Shown: positions 17,652-24,915 of the stretch, piece after piece
Position numbering within the stretch: position 1 is the stretch's first letter
Layout of the letters: each line of letters opens with the position of its first letter
Source of the DNA: JACVRW01 sp038323835
GTDB taxonomy: Bacteria; Actinomycetota; Thermoleophilia; Solirubrobacterales; Thermoleophilaceae
Length of the DNA: 64,000 nucleotides
Reading direction: 5' to 3'
Assembly: GCA_038323835.1 (NCBI GenBank)
Contig: JBBQHI010000004.1
Coordinates: 1-64,000, forward strand
Made by a program: the position numbers and the translations under genes
Notes under the pieces: model-generated
What the model saw: the letters and a program-made list of their open reading frames with translations, nothing else
What the model was told of the DNA's origin: nothing
The model's database searches: none

Positions 17652-18869
17652 TCAGCCGGTCGCGGGGCCGTTGTGGATCAGGCCGAGCAGGCGCTCCGCC
17701 TGCCGGCGCTGGTCGCAGTTCGCCTCCACGAAGGCCCGCCCCGCCCGCCCCATCGCCACCCTCGTGGCGCCGGGCAGGTGCAGCACGTCGCCGATCGCTG
17801 CCGCCAGGGCGCTCGGATCCGAGGGTGGCACCAGGCGCCCCCGGTCCTCGCCGATCAGCTCCGGTAGGCCCACCTCGCGCGTGCCCACCACGGGCAGCTC
17901 GAGCGCCATGGCCTCCTTCAGCGCCACCGGCATCGAGTCGCGGTCGCCGTCGGGAGCCACGATGCAGGGGAGCACGCCCACGGAGGCGCCCTCGAGCAGC
18001 TCGCCGATGGCATCGTTGCCCAGCGCCCCGAGCAGGCGCACGGGCGCCCCGCTCTCCGCGATCTCGCTCTCCAGCCGCGGTCGCTCGGGGCCCTCGCCCA
18101 CGATCAGCACCTCGCGGCCGTCGAGGCCGGCCTCCGCCCGCGCGGCGGCGGCTATGAGGTCGGAGAAGCCCTTCTTCGCCACCAGCCGTCCCACCGCCAC
18201 GACCGGTCCCTCGCCCATGTAGGGGCTCCGGCGGGTGAAGCGGGCCAGGTCCGCCCCCAGGATCAGCACCGAGACCTTGTGCGCGTGCTCGGGCGCCACC
18301 TGCTCGATGTGGCGGAGGTTGTACTCGCAGTCGGTCACGCAGAAGGACGCGAGACGAAGGTTCTCCCGCAGCGCCGCGGGATCCTGGAATGCGTCGGTGG
18401 CGTGGGTGGCGAAGCTGTAGGGCCGGCCGGCGAAGCGGGAGAGGATCCGGGCGATGTCGGTGGGCTCGCTGGCGAAGTGGGCGTGGAGGTGACGGGAGCG
18501 AGCGGCCGCCTCGGCCCACGGCGCGATCCGGGCCAGTCCGCGGAGCCTCTGGCTGCCGCCCGGCGGGGGCCAGGAGCGCTCACGGGTCAGGAAGGAGGAG
18601 GCCACCGCCGGGGCTCGCAGCGCCAACCCGGCGGCGGCTCGCAGCCGCGCGGCGGCCCCGGCGTCGGCCGGGTAGCTCACGCCGGCCACCGGCGGGCGCT
18701 CCGGGTCGGGCACGCCGGGGGCCAGCGCCACCACCTCCACAGGCATCCCGAGATCCACGAGCTCGCGAAGCTCGCCCTCCACGAAGGTCTCGGAGATCTG
18801 CGGGTAGCGGGCGAGCACCGAGAGGATTGGCCGCTCGTCGCCGCCGGCGGTTGTGTGGTCTGAGCTCAC
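17652..18869 (-). CDS. GT4-family glycosyltransferase
   Basis: 405 aa from the GTG at 18869. The N-terminal Rossmann half starts PILSVLARYPQISETFVEGELREL, as in colanic-acid-type (WcaL/AmsK-like) glycosyltransferases. It continues HLHAHFASEPTDIARILSRFAGRPYSFATHATDAF. The C-terminal half has VVAVGRLVAKKGFSDLI, EVLIVGEGPERPRLE and the donor-binding E-x7-E region DGDRDSMPVALKEAMALELPVVGTREVGLPELI. It probably builds an exopolysaccharide or glycolipid. The open frame continues to 19196, but that part is low-complexity and overlaps the DUF3089 remnant on the other strand. Confidence 0.88.
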   Translation of the reverse strand: MSSDHTTAGGDERPILSVLARYPQISETFVEGELRELVDLGMPVEVVALAPGVPDPERPPVAGVSYPADAGAAARLRAAAGLALRAPAVASSFLTRERSWPPPGGSQRLRGLARIAPWAEAAARSRHLHAHFASEPTDIARILSRFAGRPYSFATHATDAFQDPAALRENLRLASFCVTDCEYNLRHIEQVAPEHAHKVSVLILGADLARFTRRSPYMGEGPVVAVGRLVAKKGFSDLIAAAARAEAGLDGREVLIVGEGPERPRLESEIAESGAPVRLLGALGNDAIGELLEGASVGVLPCIVAPDGDRDSMPVALKEAMALELPVVGTREVGLPELIGEDRGRLVPPSDPSALAAAIGDVLHLPGATRVAMGRAGRAFVEANCDQRRQAERLLGLIHNGPATG

Positions 18870-18949
18870 GGAAGGGGGGCGCGGGGGCGGCCGGAGCCTA
18901 GTCGGCGCTCGTTCGGCCCGGCCCCGCACAGCGCGTCCGCAACATCTCG

Positions 18950-19529
18950 GCGGATGGTTGCATGGGGTCGCCCGGCAGCGTCTATCCCACGGTGAGCGAC
19001 CAGACCACTCCACTCGCGACGATGCGGATCGACCCGGAGGAGCGCTCGATCGCGCTCTACCAAACGGCCCGCTACTCGCAGTACTGCCGCGTCTACGCGC
19101 CGATGTACCGCAGGTGACGCTCTCGGCCCTCCTCGGCGGCGTGCGGAACACCAACCCGTCGATCCCGTACACCGACGTGCGCGAGGCGTGGCGCACCTAC
19201 CTGCGTAAGTACAACAAGGGCCGCGGCGTGGTGCTCATCGGCCACTCCCAGGGCAGCTTCGTACTCCGTCAGCTCGTGGCCAAGGAGATCGATCCCAAGC
19301 CCGCTGCGCGCCGCAAGCTGATCTCCGCCGTGCTGCTCGGCGGGGACGTGACCCTAAAGAAGGGCAGGGACGCGGGCGGGACTTCAAGCACGTGCGCGCG
19401 TGCCGGGCGGCCGCTTCCCCGGACCCCACCTGGGGCCTGCACCTGACGGACGCGAACATCGCGCTGGGGAACCTGGTGAACCTGGTCCACACCCAGGCCG
19501 CCGCCTACCTCAAGAAGCACGGCGGCTAG
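18950..19529 (+). pseudogene. Broken DUF3089 alpha/beta-hydrolase-like gene
   Basis: Three frames must be joined. The first reads SVYPTVSDQTTPLATMRIDPEE and YCRVYAPMYR, then meets TGA. The second reads QVTLSALLGG ... YTDVREAWRTYLRKYNKGRGVVLIGHSQGSFVLRQL ... VLLGGDVTLKKGRD. The third reads DFKHVRACRAA then PDPTWGLHLTDANIALGNLVNL and TAG at 19527. The G-H-S-Q-G nucleophile elbow and order match DUF3089 proteins. Each junction is explained by loss of one base (a C near 19111, a G near 19380), and a block between CRAA and PDPTW is deleted. The N-terminus also appears lost. Confidence 0.75.
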
Positions 19530-19670
19530 CGCGAGGCGGACCGCGGCGCCGGCTCCGCGTCCTCCCTCAGGGCACCCACGCCGCCGGCGTCGTCATCCAC
19601 TCGCCAGGCGGGCGCGCCGGTTCGTCGTAGTTCCTCACGCCGCTCCCTTCGGATCGCCTAAGTCGTCTCT

Positions 19671-20372
19671 CTATACAACGGTGCCCACGAGTGCGCCGAT
19701 GCCGGCGGTGATCGCCATCGCCACCGTGCCCCAGACAACCACGCGGGCCGCCGCGGGCCGCCGCGGCGCTCCGCCCAACCGCGCGCCGAGGCCACCGAGC
19801 AGGACGAGCGCGACGAGTGTCACCACGACGACGGCGGCCACCCGGATCGACGACGGGGCCACCGCGACGGCCAGTAGCGGGAGCGCTGCCCCGGCAGCGA
19901 AAGACAGCGCCGATGTCCACGCGGCTTGGAACGGCCTCGCCCGCCGCCCCTCGGCGAGTCCGAGTTCGTCGCGCGCGTGTGCCGTCAGCGCTCCGCGTCG
20001 CGACAAGGCTGTCGCGACTTCATCGGCGAGGGCGGCTGGTAGCCCCCGCCGCTCGTAGATCCCCGCGAGCTCGCGCAGCTCGCCTTCGGGATCGCGGGTG
20101 AGCTCACGTTCCTCCAGGCGAATGTCGGCTCGCTCGGCGTCCCGCTGCGAGCTCACCGACACGTACTCGCCGGCGGCCATCGACAGCGCACCGGCCACGA
20201 GCCCGGCGATTCCCGCGGTCACAGTCGCGCTGCTCGACGCGCCCGACGCGGCGACGCCCAGGACGAGGCTGGAGGTGGACAGGATGCCGTCGTTGGCGCC
20301 CAGGACCCCGGCCCGCAGCCAGTTGGCACGCTGGCTGAGATGAACCTCGGGCCGGGTCCGCGTCCCCCACAC
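19671..20372 (-). CDS. VIT1/CCC1-family iron/manganese transporter
   Basis: 233 aa. The N-terminal pair of helices carries the family signature LRAGVLGANDGILSTSSLVLGVAASGAS and SMAAGEYVSVSSQRDAERADI (G-A-N-D-G-I and G-E-Y-V-S-V-x-S-Q). A cytoplasmic charged region (~75-145) and three more helices follow (~150-170, 173-195, 205-230). VIT/CCC1 proteins move Fe(II)/Mn(II) out of the cytoplasm. It lies just outside the island, 31 bp from the tRNA-Arg 3' end. Confidence 0.92.
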   Translation of the reverse strand: MWGTRTRPEVHLSQRANWLRAGVLGANDGILSTSSLVLGVAASGASSSATVTAGIAGLVAGALSMAAGEYVSVSSQRDAERADIRLEERELTRDPEGELRELAGIYERRGLPAALADEVATALSRRGALTAHARDELGLAEGRRARPFQAAWTSALSFAAGAALPLLAVAVAPSSIRVAAVVVVTLVALVLLGGLGARLGGAPRRPAAARVVVWGTVAMAITAGIGALVGTVV

Positions 20373-20403
20373 GCCCAGTGACCGTACTCCGCTTCCTCGT
20401 CGA

Positions 20404-20477
<74 letters not shown>

Positions 20478-20540
20478 AGCGTGCGGAAGGGTAGTCGCAG
20501 AGCGGGATCCGGTGTAGGGCTGCGCGCCTCGGATCGGTGT

Positions 20541-20566
20541 GGGGCAACGGATGGGGCAACACCGCC
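20541..20566. repeat. Island-end repeat, left copy (ggggcaac pair)
   Basis: Two ggggcaac units (20541-20548 and 20553-20560) are followed by acc. They lie 64 bp inside the left attachment site. Longer, near-identical copies occur at 32094 and 37140, the latter 108 bp inside the right site. A recombinase arm-binding site, or the decayed end of an integrase gene, would both fit. Confidence 0.55.
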
Positions 20567-20726
20567 TCGCGGCGGGGTGGACGACCACCCCGCTGGAGGG
20601 GAGCTCCGGCCGCCGAGGAGCCGAACGCCTCCTGGGGGGCGGGCCTGGTGCCTCGGCACCGAGCCCCGTCGGCCGGCGAATAGCATCGGCCCGGGAAGGG
20701 CCGGCCTAGCCACAGTCATTACCCGA

Positions 20727-20890
20727 GGCTCGCCGATGAAGTACGCGATGGCTCAGCTCGGGCACACCGCCCGCCGCTCACGCTACGGCTGTACACCGAC
20801 GTGTGAGCCGCTAGGACGGCGAGCGCGAGGCGTTACGCGCCCTCGTGGAGGGCGCGCAGCTCCGGCCGAAGCGGACGCGGGGACTGCCTA
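20727..20890 (+). pseudogene. Decayed tyrosine recombinase (integrase) C-terminus
   Basis: Three short reading blocks in different frames match the end of phage-type integrases: MKYAMAQLGHT (the box containing the catalytic His of the G-H-T motif), then LTLRLYTDV (containing the nucleophile Tyr), then DGEREALRALVEGAQLRP (the usual charged C-terminal helix). Two frameshifts and a TAG separate them. Nothing of the N-terminal two thirds is visible between this and the attachment site. It is probably what remains of the island's own integrase. Confidence 0.65.
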
Positions 20891-21145
20891 GTCCTCGCGT
20901 GCGGGCCAGTCCGGCAAGCTGCCGGGCGGTCCGACATCACGTAGGCCCCGCCAGTCCGGGTGGATCGCTTTGAGCTTGAGGAAACCCCCGCCCCACGCAT
21001 CGGGAGCATCCGGGTCCGCTTCCTCGACGCACTCCCACCGATCTAGCTCGTCCTGCACCGGCCCGCGACGTACCTGATCCTCCTGGGGATCGAACTGCCG
21101 GGCTGAGACGTCGATCAGCTCGCTCCCCCGCGGCGTGGCCGGCAT
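20888..21145 (-). CDS. Small hypothetical protein
   Basis: 85 aa starting MPATPRGSELIDVS, acidic in the middle (ECVEEADPDAPDAW), with no helix pattern for membranes and no family I recognise. Its ATG lies back-to-back with the CsoR-like gene start (21144), which weakens the call. It could be a chance frame across decayed island DNA. Confidence 0.25.
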   Translation of the reverse strand: MPATPRGSELIDVSARQFDPQEDQVRRGPVQDELDRWECVEEADPDAPDAWGGGFLKLKAIHPDWRGLRDVGPPGSLPDWPARED

Positions 21146-21341
21146 GGTGGAGGACGAGCGGTATTGCATTGACGTCCTCACACAGATAGCCGCGGTGCAG
21201 GCAGCCCTCGACAAGATCTCCCTCGGTCTTCTCGATGACCATGCCCGTCATTGCATGCAGGGCAAAGGCAGGGCTCCGAAGGACCCGGCCGAGCAGGTCG
21301 ATGAGCTGATGGCCGCGGTGGGTCGTCTGCTGCATCGCTGA
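21135..21341 (+). CDS. CsoR/FrmR-family metal-sensing repressor, N-terminally short
   Basis: About 65-68 aa, against roughly 90 for the family. It begins at GVAGMVEDERYCIDVLTQIAAVQAALDKISLGLLDDHARHC, the core of the DUF156 four-helix bundle. The Cu(I)-type ligands are all present: Cys in YCIDVL, and His and Cys in DDHARHC. Only the first part of helix 1 is missing. Either the protein really starts at GTG 21135/ATG 21144 or the 5' end was lost. It heads a metal-response block: cyclase-YHS, ArsR, P-type ATPase. Confidence 0.7.
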   Translation: MAGMVEDERYCIDVLTQIAAVQAALDKISLGLLDDHARHCMQGKGRAPKDPAEQVDELMAAVGRLLHR

Positions 21342-21356
21342 GGCCGGCGGCGAGCG

Positions 21357-22040
21357 ATGGTTGAGCAGGAGCAGACCTTTCTCTTCGCAGACCTTTCGGG
21401 GTTCACTGCCCTGACTGAGATGCACGGCGACGAACAGGCGGCTGACGTGGCGGGAGAATTCGTCACCTCCGTGCGCGCTCTCCTCTCCGATCACGGCGCC
21501 GAGGAGATCAAGACCATTGGCGACGCGCTGATGGTCCGGTGCGAGCGGGCGGACGACGCGATCGAGTTGGGCTTGCGCATCGTCAACGAGGTCGGCAGCC
21601 AGCACGGGTTCCCCGTGATCCGGGTGGGCATGCACACGGGGCCGGCGGCGGAGCGCGACGGGGATTGGTTCGGTTCTACGGTCAATCTGGCAGCACGCAT
21701 CTCGGGGATGGCCGGTGGCAATGAGGTGCTGCTCAGCGCGGCCACCCGCGACGCCGCTCCGGAGGTGGCCCGGGTTTCGCTGCGGGAGCGCGGACGCCAG
21801 GCCCTGCGGAACGTCAGCGAACCAGTGCTTCTGTTTGAGGCTGTGAGCGAGGGTCAGCGCTCGAACGAGGGGCTCCCGGTAGACCCCGTCTGTCGCATGG
21901 CCGTGGATCCCACAAACGCAGCAGGCAGTCTGCGTCACAACGGTGTGGAACACCACTTCTGCTCCCTGGAGTGTGCGCAGAAGTTCGCGGAGCATCCGGA
22001 GCGCTACGCCGACGCTTGGAGTGAGCGCGCGCATGGATAA
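21357..22040 (+). CDS. Class III adenylate cyclase fused to a YHS metal-binding domain
   Basis: 227 aa. The cyclase domain (~1-165) has metal-binding Asp in FADLSGFTALTEMHG, the ATP-specifying Lys in EEIKTIGDALMV with the second Asp, and the transition-state Asn/Arg pair in DWFGSTVNLAARISGMA, so it should be active. A C-terminal YHS domain (~175-222) reads VDPVCRMAVDP ... HHFCSLECAQKFAEHPERY, with the Cys-x-Met and F-C-S-x-x-C features of YHS/TRASH metal-binding modules. It starts 15 bp after the CsoR-like gene. A metal-modulated cAMP signal is an attractive inference, not shown. Confidence 0.85.
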   Translation: MVEQEQTFLFADLSGFTALTEMHGDEQAADVAGEFVTSVRALLSDHGAEEIKTIGDALMVRCERADDAIELGLRIVNEVGSQHGFPVIRVGMHTGPAAERDGDWFGSTVNLAARISGMAGGNEVLLSAATRDAAPEVARVSLRERGRQALRNVSEPVLLFEAVSEGQRSNEGLPVDPVCRMAVDPTNAAGSLRHNGVEHHFCSLECAQKFAEHPERYADAWSERAHG

Positions 22041-22192
22041 ACAAACGGCCCGACGTATCACGTCGCGTGTGGCGCGAACCTCTTCTGGCGGACGACCTGC
22101 CGGGTCTGGAAGCTCCCAGTCGATGTAGCGCTTCCCTTCGGGCTGCATACCACGGCACGGGCCATCGACGCCGCACTCACTCGCTAGATGCC

Positions 22193-22229
22193 ATTCGGAT
22201 ATCCGTGCGAATGTTCTAGTCTGGTTCGG
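22193..22229 (+). promoter_or_regulatory. Candidate operator and promoter of the ArsR - P-type ATPase operon
   Basis: Arms attcg...cgaat with an internal ggatatcc lie 18-37 bp before the GTG at 22230. A -10-like tagtct sits about 8 bp before that GTG, which would make a leaderless or nearly leaderless transcript. ArsR/CadC regulators typically bind such an AT-richer inverted repeat at their own promoter. This is a reading by eye only. Confidence 0.35.
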
Positions 22230-22592
22230 GTGAGCGAAGAGCGCGACACCTGTGACCTGCTGTGTCTGGACCTACCCAAGGCGGAGGCGCTGCGCGAGGC
22301 GCTCCCTCCCCTCGAGGAGTTGGAGCTCGCATCGCCCGCGTTCAAGGCGTTGACCGACCCCACCCGGGTCGGGGTGCTGCTCGCTCTCGCTGGCGGGGGC
22401 AGCTGCTGCGTGTGTGACCTCTCATGGGTTGTGGGGCGCAACGAGAAGCTGGTCTCACATCACGTCCGGCTGCTCAAGAGCCTCGGGGTGGTGAGCTCGC
22501 GGCGCGACGGACGCATGGTCATGTACGAGCTCACAGAGCTTGGCGAGACCCTGGTCGCGGCCTTCCATTCCACCCGGGTACCGGTCGAGTGA
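22230..22592 (+). CDS. ArsR/SmtB-family metal-responsive repressor (CadC/CmtR-like)
   Basis: About 120 aa from GTG 22230 (an ATG at 22188 would add 14 residues but runs through the likely operator). Cys-rich N-terminus (DTCDLLCLDLP) and GSCCVCDLSWVVGRNEKLVSHHVRLLKSLGVVSSRRDGRMVMYELTELG: the recognition helix is preceded by C-C-V-C-D-L, the cysteine site of CadC/CmtR-type Cd/Pb/Zn sensors. It overlaps the downstream P-type ATPase by GTGA, so repressor and pump are translationally coupled. Confidence 0.9.
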   Translation: MSEERDTCDLLCLDLPKAEALREALPPLEELELASPAFKALTDPTRVGVLLALAGGGSCCVCDLSWVVGRNEKLVSHHVRLLKSLGVVSSRRDGRMVMYELTELGETLVAAFHSTRVPVE

Positions 22593-24754
22593 AGCCGATC
22601 GAGCTGCCGACGTTGCCCACGGTCGCGCCCGTGGGGGACCAGCCCATCGAGCCGGTCGAGTCCCCGTCCGCTCGGCGCTTTCGCGTGGAGGGGATGGACT
22701 GCGCGGCCTGCGCCAAGACGGTCGAGAAGAGCGTCGCCGCCCTGGACGGCGTTGTCTCCGCTCAGGTGTCGTTCGGGGCCGGGACGCTGGTCGTCGGTGG
22801 TGATACGCCTGCGGAGATCATCACCGGTGCGGTGTCGCGAGCCGGGTATCGCGCCCGTCCTGCGACCCGCCGCGCGGTCGAGTCGTCACCCAGGCCGTTC
22901 TGGCGACGCGATGCCCGCGCCGCGTCGACGTCTGCCGCGGCGCTGCTCCTCCTGATCGCGGTCGGCTCGTCGCTCGCCTCCGCCCCGCGGATGGTGGCCG
23001 AGCCGCTCTACCTGCTGTCGTTGGTCGTAGGGGGCTGGCCGATCGCCCGCGCCGCACTTGCCGGCCTGCGTCGCAGATCGTTGGATATGAACGTGCTGAT
23101 GACCGTCGCCGCTGTGGGGGCCGTGGGCATTGGCGCGTACGCCGAAGCCGCCTGGGTGCTGGTCCTTTTCGCCATCGGCACCTCGCTGGAGAGCATTGCG
23201 CTCGAGCGCAGCCGGCTGTCGGTGCAGGCGCTGATGGAGCTGGCCCCTGCGCAGGCACGCGTGCTCGTCGATGGTCGCGAACGGATGATCGATGTCGGCG
23301 ATGTCATGCCGGGCACCGAGTTCATCGTCCGGCCCGGCGAGCGACTGGCGCTCGATGGGATTGTGGCTTCCGGCGCCTCCAGCGCCGATCAGTCGCCCAT
23401 CACCGGCGAGTCGGTGCCGGTGGACAAGCAGTCCGGCGACGAGGTCTTCGGCGGCACTCTCAACGTCCACGGCGCGTTGAACATACGCGCGAGCAGGGTT
23501 GCCGAGGACTCAACGCTGTCACGGGTGGCGGATCTCGTCGAGCGGGCCCAGGCGAGCCGAGCACCAGCCGAGCGCTTCATCGATCGCTTCGCGCGGATCT
23601 ACACGCCGCTCGTTTTCGTTTCTGCGCTGCTCGTGGCCACCGTTCCGCTGGCCTTTGGCGGCGACCTGGACACCTGGCTCTACCGCGCGCTCGCACTGCT
23701 GATCGTCGCCTGCCCATGTTCGCTCGTCATTTCCGTGCCGGTAGCCGTGGTGTCCGCAGTGGGGGGCGCCGCCCGCCGCGGGATCCTCATCAAGGGTGGC
23801 CAGGCGCTCGAGGACCTCGCCGACGTCCGAGCTGTGGCCATCGACAAGACCGGGACCCTCACGCTCGGGCTGCCCCAGCTCGCGTCCGTTACGCCCCTGG
23901 ACGGAATCGGCGAGGACGAGGCGCTGAGTCTGGCGGCGGCCGTGGAACAGCGCTCCGAGCATCCACTTGCGGCTGCGCTCCGGCGCGCCGCGCGCGAGCG
24001 CAGGCTGAGCGAGCGATCGGTTGACGACTTCGAGACATTGCCGGGACGTGGAGCCCAGGCGGGCGTGGAAGGACGGGCTCTGTGGGTCGGTGGCCCTCGT
24101 CTGGCCGGCGAGCGGAGTGGCAGCGTTCCGGAGCAATTCGAGTCTCTGCACGACCTGGGCCAGACCGCGATCGCGCTCGGGGAGGGCAACCGCGTCCTTG
24201 CACTGTTCGGGCTCGCCGATCAGCCCCGTGAAGAGGCGAGCAAGCTCTCCGCCGGGCTTCGCTCGGCAGGCGTCCGGCGAGTGGTGATGCTCACGGGCGA
24301 CTCGGAACCTGTGGCCCGGGCCGTGGCCAACAGAATTGGGATGAGCGAGGTCCGCGCCGGCCTGCTGCCCGAGGACAAGCTCGACGCGATCGAGGCCCTT
24401 CAAACCGACGGGCCGGTGGCGATGGTGGGCGACGGCGTGAACGATGCGCCGGCGCTTGCCGCCGCCCGTGTCGGGGTGGCGATGGGGGCCGCCGGAAGCG
24501 ACGTCGCGCTGCAAAGCGCGGATGTAGCCCTGATGAGTGATCGTCTCGACCGTCTTCCGGAGGCGCTCGGTCTCGCGAGGCGAGCTCTGTCCGTCATGCG
24601 CTTCAACGTGGCCGCCTCCGTGCTGGTGAAAGGGGTGTTCGTGGTGCTCGCCCCCTTCGGCTTGGTGACGCTCGTGATGGCGGTGGCCGCCGACATGGGC
24701 ATGTCCCTGCTCGTGACCCTCAACGCCTTACGCCTCCTGAGGACGCGACCCTGA
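22589..24754 (+). CDS. Heavy-metal P1B-type ATPase (Cd/Zn/Pb exporter, ZntA/CadA-like)
   Basis: 721 aa from a GTG overlapping the repressor stop. The N-terminal HMA domain has GMDCAAC (~31-37). Transmembrane helices at ~100-180 precede the actuator loop with ITGESVPVDK. The metal-selectivity helix contains ACPCSL (CPC). The catalytic Asp lies in DKTGTLT, the nucleotide domain carries SEHPLA, and the hinge is MVGDGVNDAPAL. A CPC motif with an HMA and a CadC-like regulator points to Cd/Zn/Pb export rather than Cu, although the CsoR-like gene upstream leaves Cu possible. Confidence 0.94.
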   Translation: MKPIELPTLPTVAPVGDQPIEPVESPSARRFRVEGMDCAACAKTVEKSVAALDGVVSAQVSFGAGTLVVGGDTPAEIITGAVSRAGYRARPATRRAVESSPRPFWRRDARAASTSAAALLLLIAVGSSLASAPRMVAEPLYLLSLVVGGWPIARAALAGLRRRSLDMNVLMTVAAVGAVGIGAYAEAAWVLVLFAIGTSLESIALERSRLSVQALMELAPAQARVLVDGRERMIDVGDVMPGTEFIVRPGERLALDGIVASGASSADQSPITGESVPVDKQSGDEVFGGTLNVHGALNIRASRVAEDSTLSRVADLVERAQASRAPAERFIDRFARIYTPLVFVSALLVATVPLAFGGDLDTWLYRALALLIVACPCSLVISVPVAVVSAVGGAARRGILIKGGQALEDLADVRAVAIDKTGTLTLGLPQLASVTPLDGIGEDEALSLAAAVEQRSEHPLAAALRRAARERRLSERSVDDFETLPGRGAQAGVEGRALWVGGPRLAGERSGSVPEQFESLHDLGQTAIALGEGNRVLALFGLADQPREEASKLSAGLRSAGVRRVVMLTGDSEPVARAVANRIGMSEVRAGLLPEDKLDAIEALQTDGPVAMVGDGVNDAPALAAARVGVAMGAAGSDVALQSADVALMSDRLDRLPEALGLARRALSVMRFNVAASVLVKGVFVVLAPFGLVTLVMAVAADMGMSLLVTLNALRLLRTRP

Positions 24755-24775
24755 GGCCGACGAGGTCCGCATCGG

Positions 24776-24876
24776 CAGCGGTTGGACCGCTGGGCCTCGA
24801 CATCGCCGACCCGCTCATCGGCCTCGGCATCACCGTCGTCATCCTGCGCGTCACCGGGCAGTCATGGCTACCGTGA
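24776..24876 (+). pseudogene. Fragment of a second CDF cation exporter
   Basis: A short open stretch reads DIADPLIGLGITVVILRVTGQSW then TGA. It matches transmembrane helix 6 of the intact CDF exporter at 26399-27163 (GDPLIGLAITLVILRITCQSF). It follows the P-type ATPase by ~20 bp. No other part of a CDF gene is present here, so it is a deletion scar. Confidence 0.65.
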
Positions 24877-24915
24877 GCGGCCGCGACCACCAACACTGAT
24901 TCGTTGCGCTGTTGA

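Noticed and set aside
19616..19640. Possible 23-aa peptide (minus strand) after the VIT gene
   Set aside because: A GTG with a gggag upstream exists, but the length and lack of any comparison give no support.
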